Source: Microbacterium sp. SMR1 (GTDB taxonomy: Bacteria; Actinomycetota; Actinomycetes; Actinomycetales; Microbacteriaceae). From it: a DNA stretch of 64,000 nt. This document shows, one piece after another, positions 61,607 through 64,000 of the stretch. How positions within the stretch are numbered: the stretch's first letter is position 1; the number at the start of each line of letters is the position of its first letter. The notes under the pieces were generated by a model. It was not told the origin of the DNA. It searched no databases and saw only the letters and a list, made by a program, of their open reading frames with translations. The stretch is from positions 766,610 to 830,609 of the forward strand of contig NZ_QMBN01000002.1 in the NCBI RefSeq assembly GCF_003289625.1. Reading direction: 5' to 3'. The position numbers and the translations under genes are program-made.

Positions 61607-61637
61607 GGACATGTGACTGGTCATGCAGGCAGGATCC
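61607..61637 (+). promoter_or_regulatory. Candidate ribonucleic antiterminator (RAT) of the BglG/LicT/SacY type
   Basis: The segment reads GGACATGTGACTGG-TCATGCAGGC-AGGATCC. It matches the general RAT layout of GGAT-x-GTGACTG at the left and GCAGGCAAAACC-like at the right, bracketing a short loop. Its last seven bases are part of the left arm of the following terminator, which is the arrangement needed for antitermination. No BglG-type gene lies in the window; one would be expected to the right of the GH1 gene. Confidence 0.72.
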
Positions 61638-61676
61638 GAACGTACGTGCATCGCACGGCGGTCGGGTCCTTTTTTT
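61631..61676 (+). terminator. Leader terminator overlapping the antiterminator site
   Basis: AGGATCCGA (61631-61639) pairs with TCGGGTCCT (61662-61670), 9 base pairs with one T-G wobble, with an inner CGTGC/GCACG hairpin (61645-61649 with 61653-61657). It is followed directly by a run of seven T (61670-61676). A T-run like this is rare in this GC-rich window, and the terminator lies about 75 bases before the start codon. Confidence 0.85.
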
Positions 61677-61692
61677 ATTGCCTCCGACCGGG

Positions 61693-61714
61693 GCCGGAGC
61701 GGAGCCGCTCCGGC
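61693..61714 (+). other. Second leader hairpin before the PTS gene
   Basis: A perfect nine-base stem, GCCGGAGCG (61693-61701) with CGCTCCGGC (61706-61714), has a four-base loop. It lies between the terminator and the ribosome site (CAGGAGG, 61734-61740). It has no T-run, so it may stabilise the mRNA or have no role. Confidence 0.55.
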
Positions 61715-61749
61715 GGCACGGTCCGGGATTCCACAGGAGGAAAACGAAG

Positions 61750-64000
<2,251 letters not shown>

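Noticed and set aside
61607..61676. PTS leader as a metabolite-binding riboswitch
   Set aside because: The leader is only about 140 bases, lacks any riboswitch core I recognise, and the overlap of a RAT-like element with the terminator explains it better.

Overview
The window is high-GC DNA (close to 70% by eye). It has dense, short-gapped operons, many GTG starts, 4-base ATGA/GTGA gene overlaps, and many starts sitting 6-7 bases after a -10-like hexamer. The gene content (a DUF7882-type small protein otherwise familiar from Microbacteriaceae, DUF993, a LytR-CpsA-Psr protein, a beta-glucoside PTS) points to an actinobacterium, most likely Microbacteriaceae and perhaps Microbacterium. This is inferred from sequence style, not from a database match.

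Layout. Positions 1-9.2 kb: a ROK regulator fragment faces an aldo/keto reductase and a GH95 alpha-L-fucosidase. Next comes a three-gene set (Gfo/Idh/MocA oxidoreductase, DUF993 aldolase-like protein, TIM-barrel isomerase) behind a LacI-type operator, then a LacI regulator and glycerate kinase. Positions 9.3-25.4 kb: a two-sided locus for unsaturated uronides. The left arm (minus strand) encodes a heparinase II/III-like protein, a DeoR-headed/LacI-bodied regulator and an acyltransferase fused to an alpha/alpha-toroid domain. The right arm (plus strand) is an 11-gene operon: DUF2264 protein, ABC sugar-binding lipoprotein and two permeases, DUF624 protein, GH88 unsaturated glucuronyl hydrolase, FAH-family hydrolase, KduD, KduI, KDG kinase and KDPG aldolase. 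Together they describe import of lyase-made oligosaccharides, cleavage inside the cell and conversion to pyruvate plus glyceraldehyde-3-phosphate. The two arms diverge from an AT-rich promoter in which both -35 boxes appear to be the same palindromic hexamer.

Positions 25.5-51.3 kb are mostly core genes: MarR/quinone oxidoreductase pair, phosphoglucomutase, LysR/EamA pair, prephenate dehydratase, photolyase, diacylglycerol-kinase-like enzyme, seryl-tRNA synthetase with a HAD phosphatase and tRNA-Ser(UGA), an OafA-type acyltransferase with an SGNH domain, a RecQ helicase, an LCP protein, tRNA-Ser(GCU), an epimerase-like protein, a TetR/GH42 beta-galactosidase pair, and small redox genes. Positions 51.3-60.8 kb: eight glycosyltransferases in several overlapping blocks with a DUF7882 protein, probably making or decorating a surface polymer. 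Positions 61.5-64 kb: a beta-glucoside PTS gene and the start of a GH1 6-phospho-beta-glucosidase behind a leader that looks like a BglG/LicT-type antitermination switch.

Non-coding signals that stand out are an approximately 100-base repeat present at three convergent gene junctions, the antitermination leader, paired MarR operators, a large inverted repeat with an adjacent short tandem duplication near 46.8-46.9 kb, and two hexanucleotide tandem repeats. No insertion sequence, prophage, CRISPR array or rRNA was seen.
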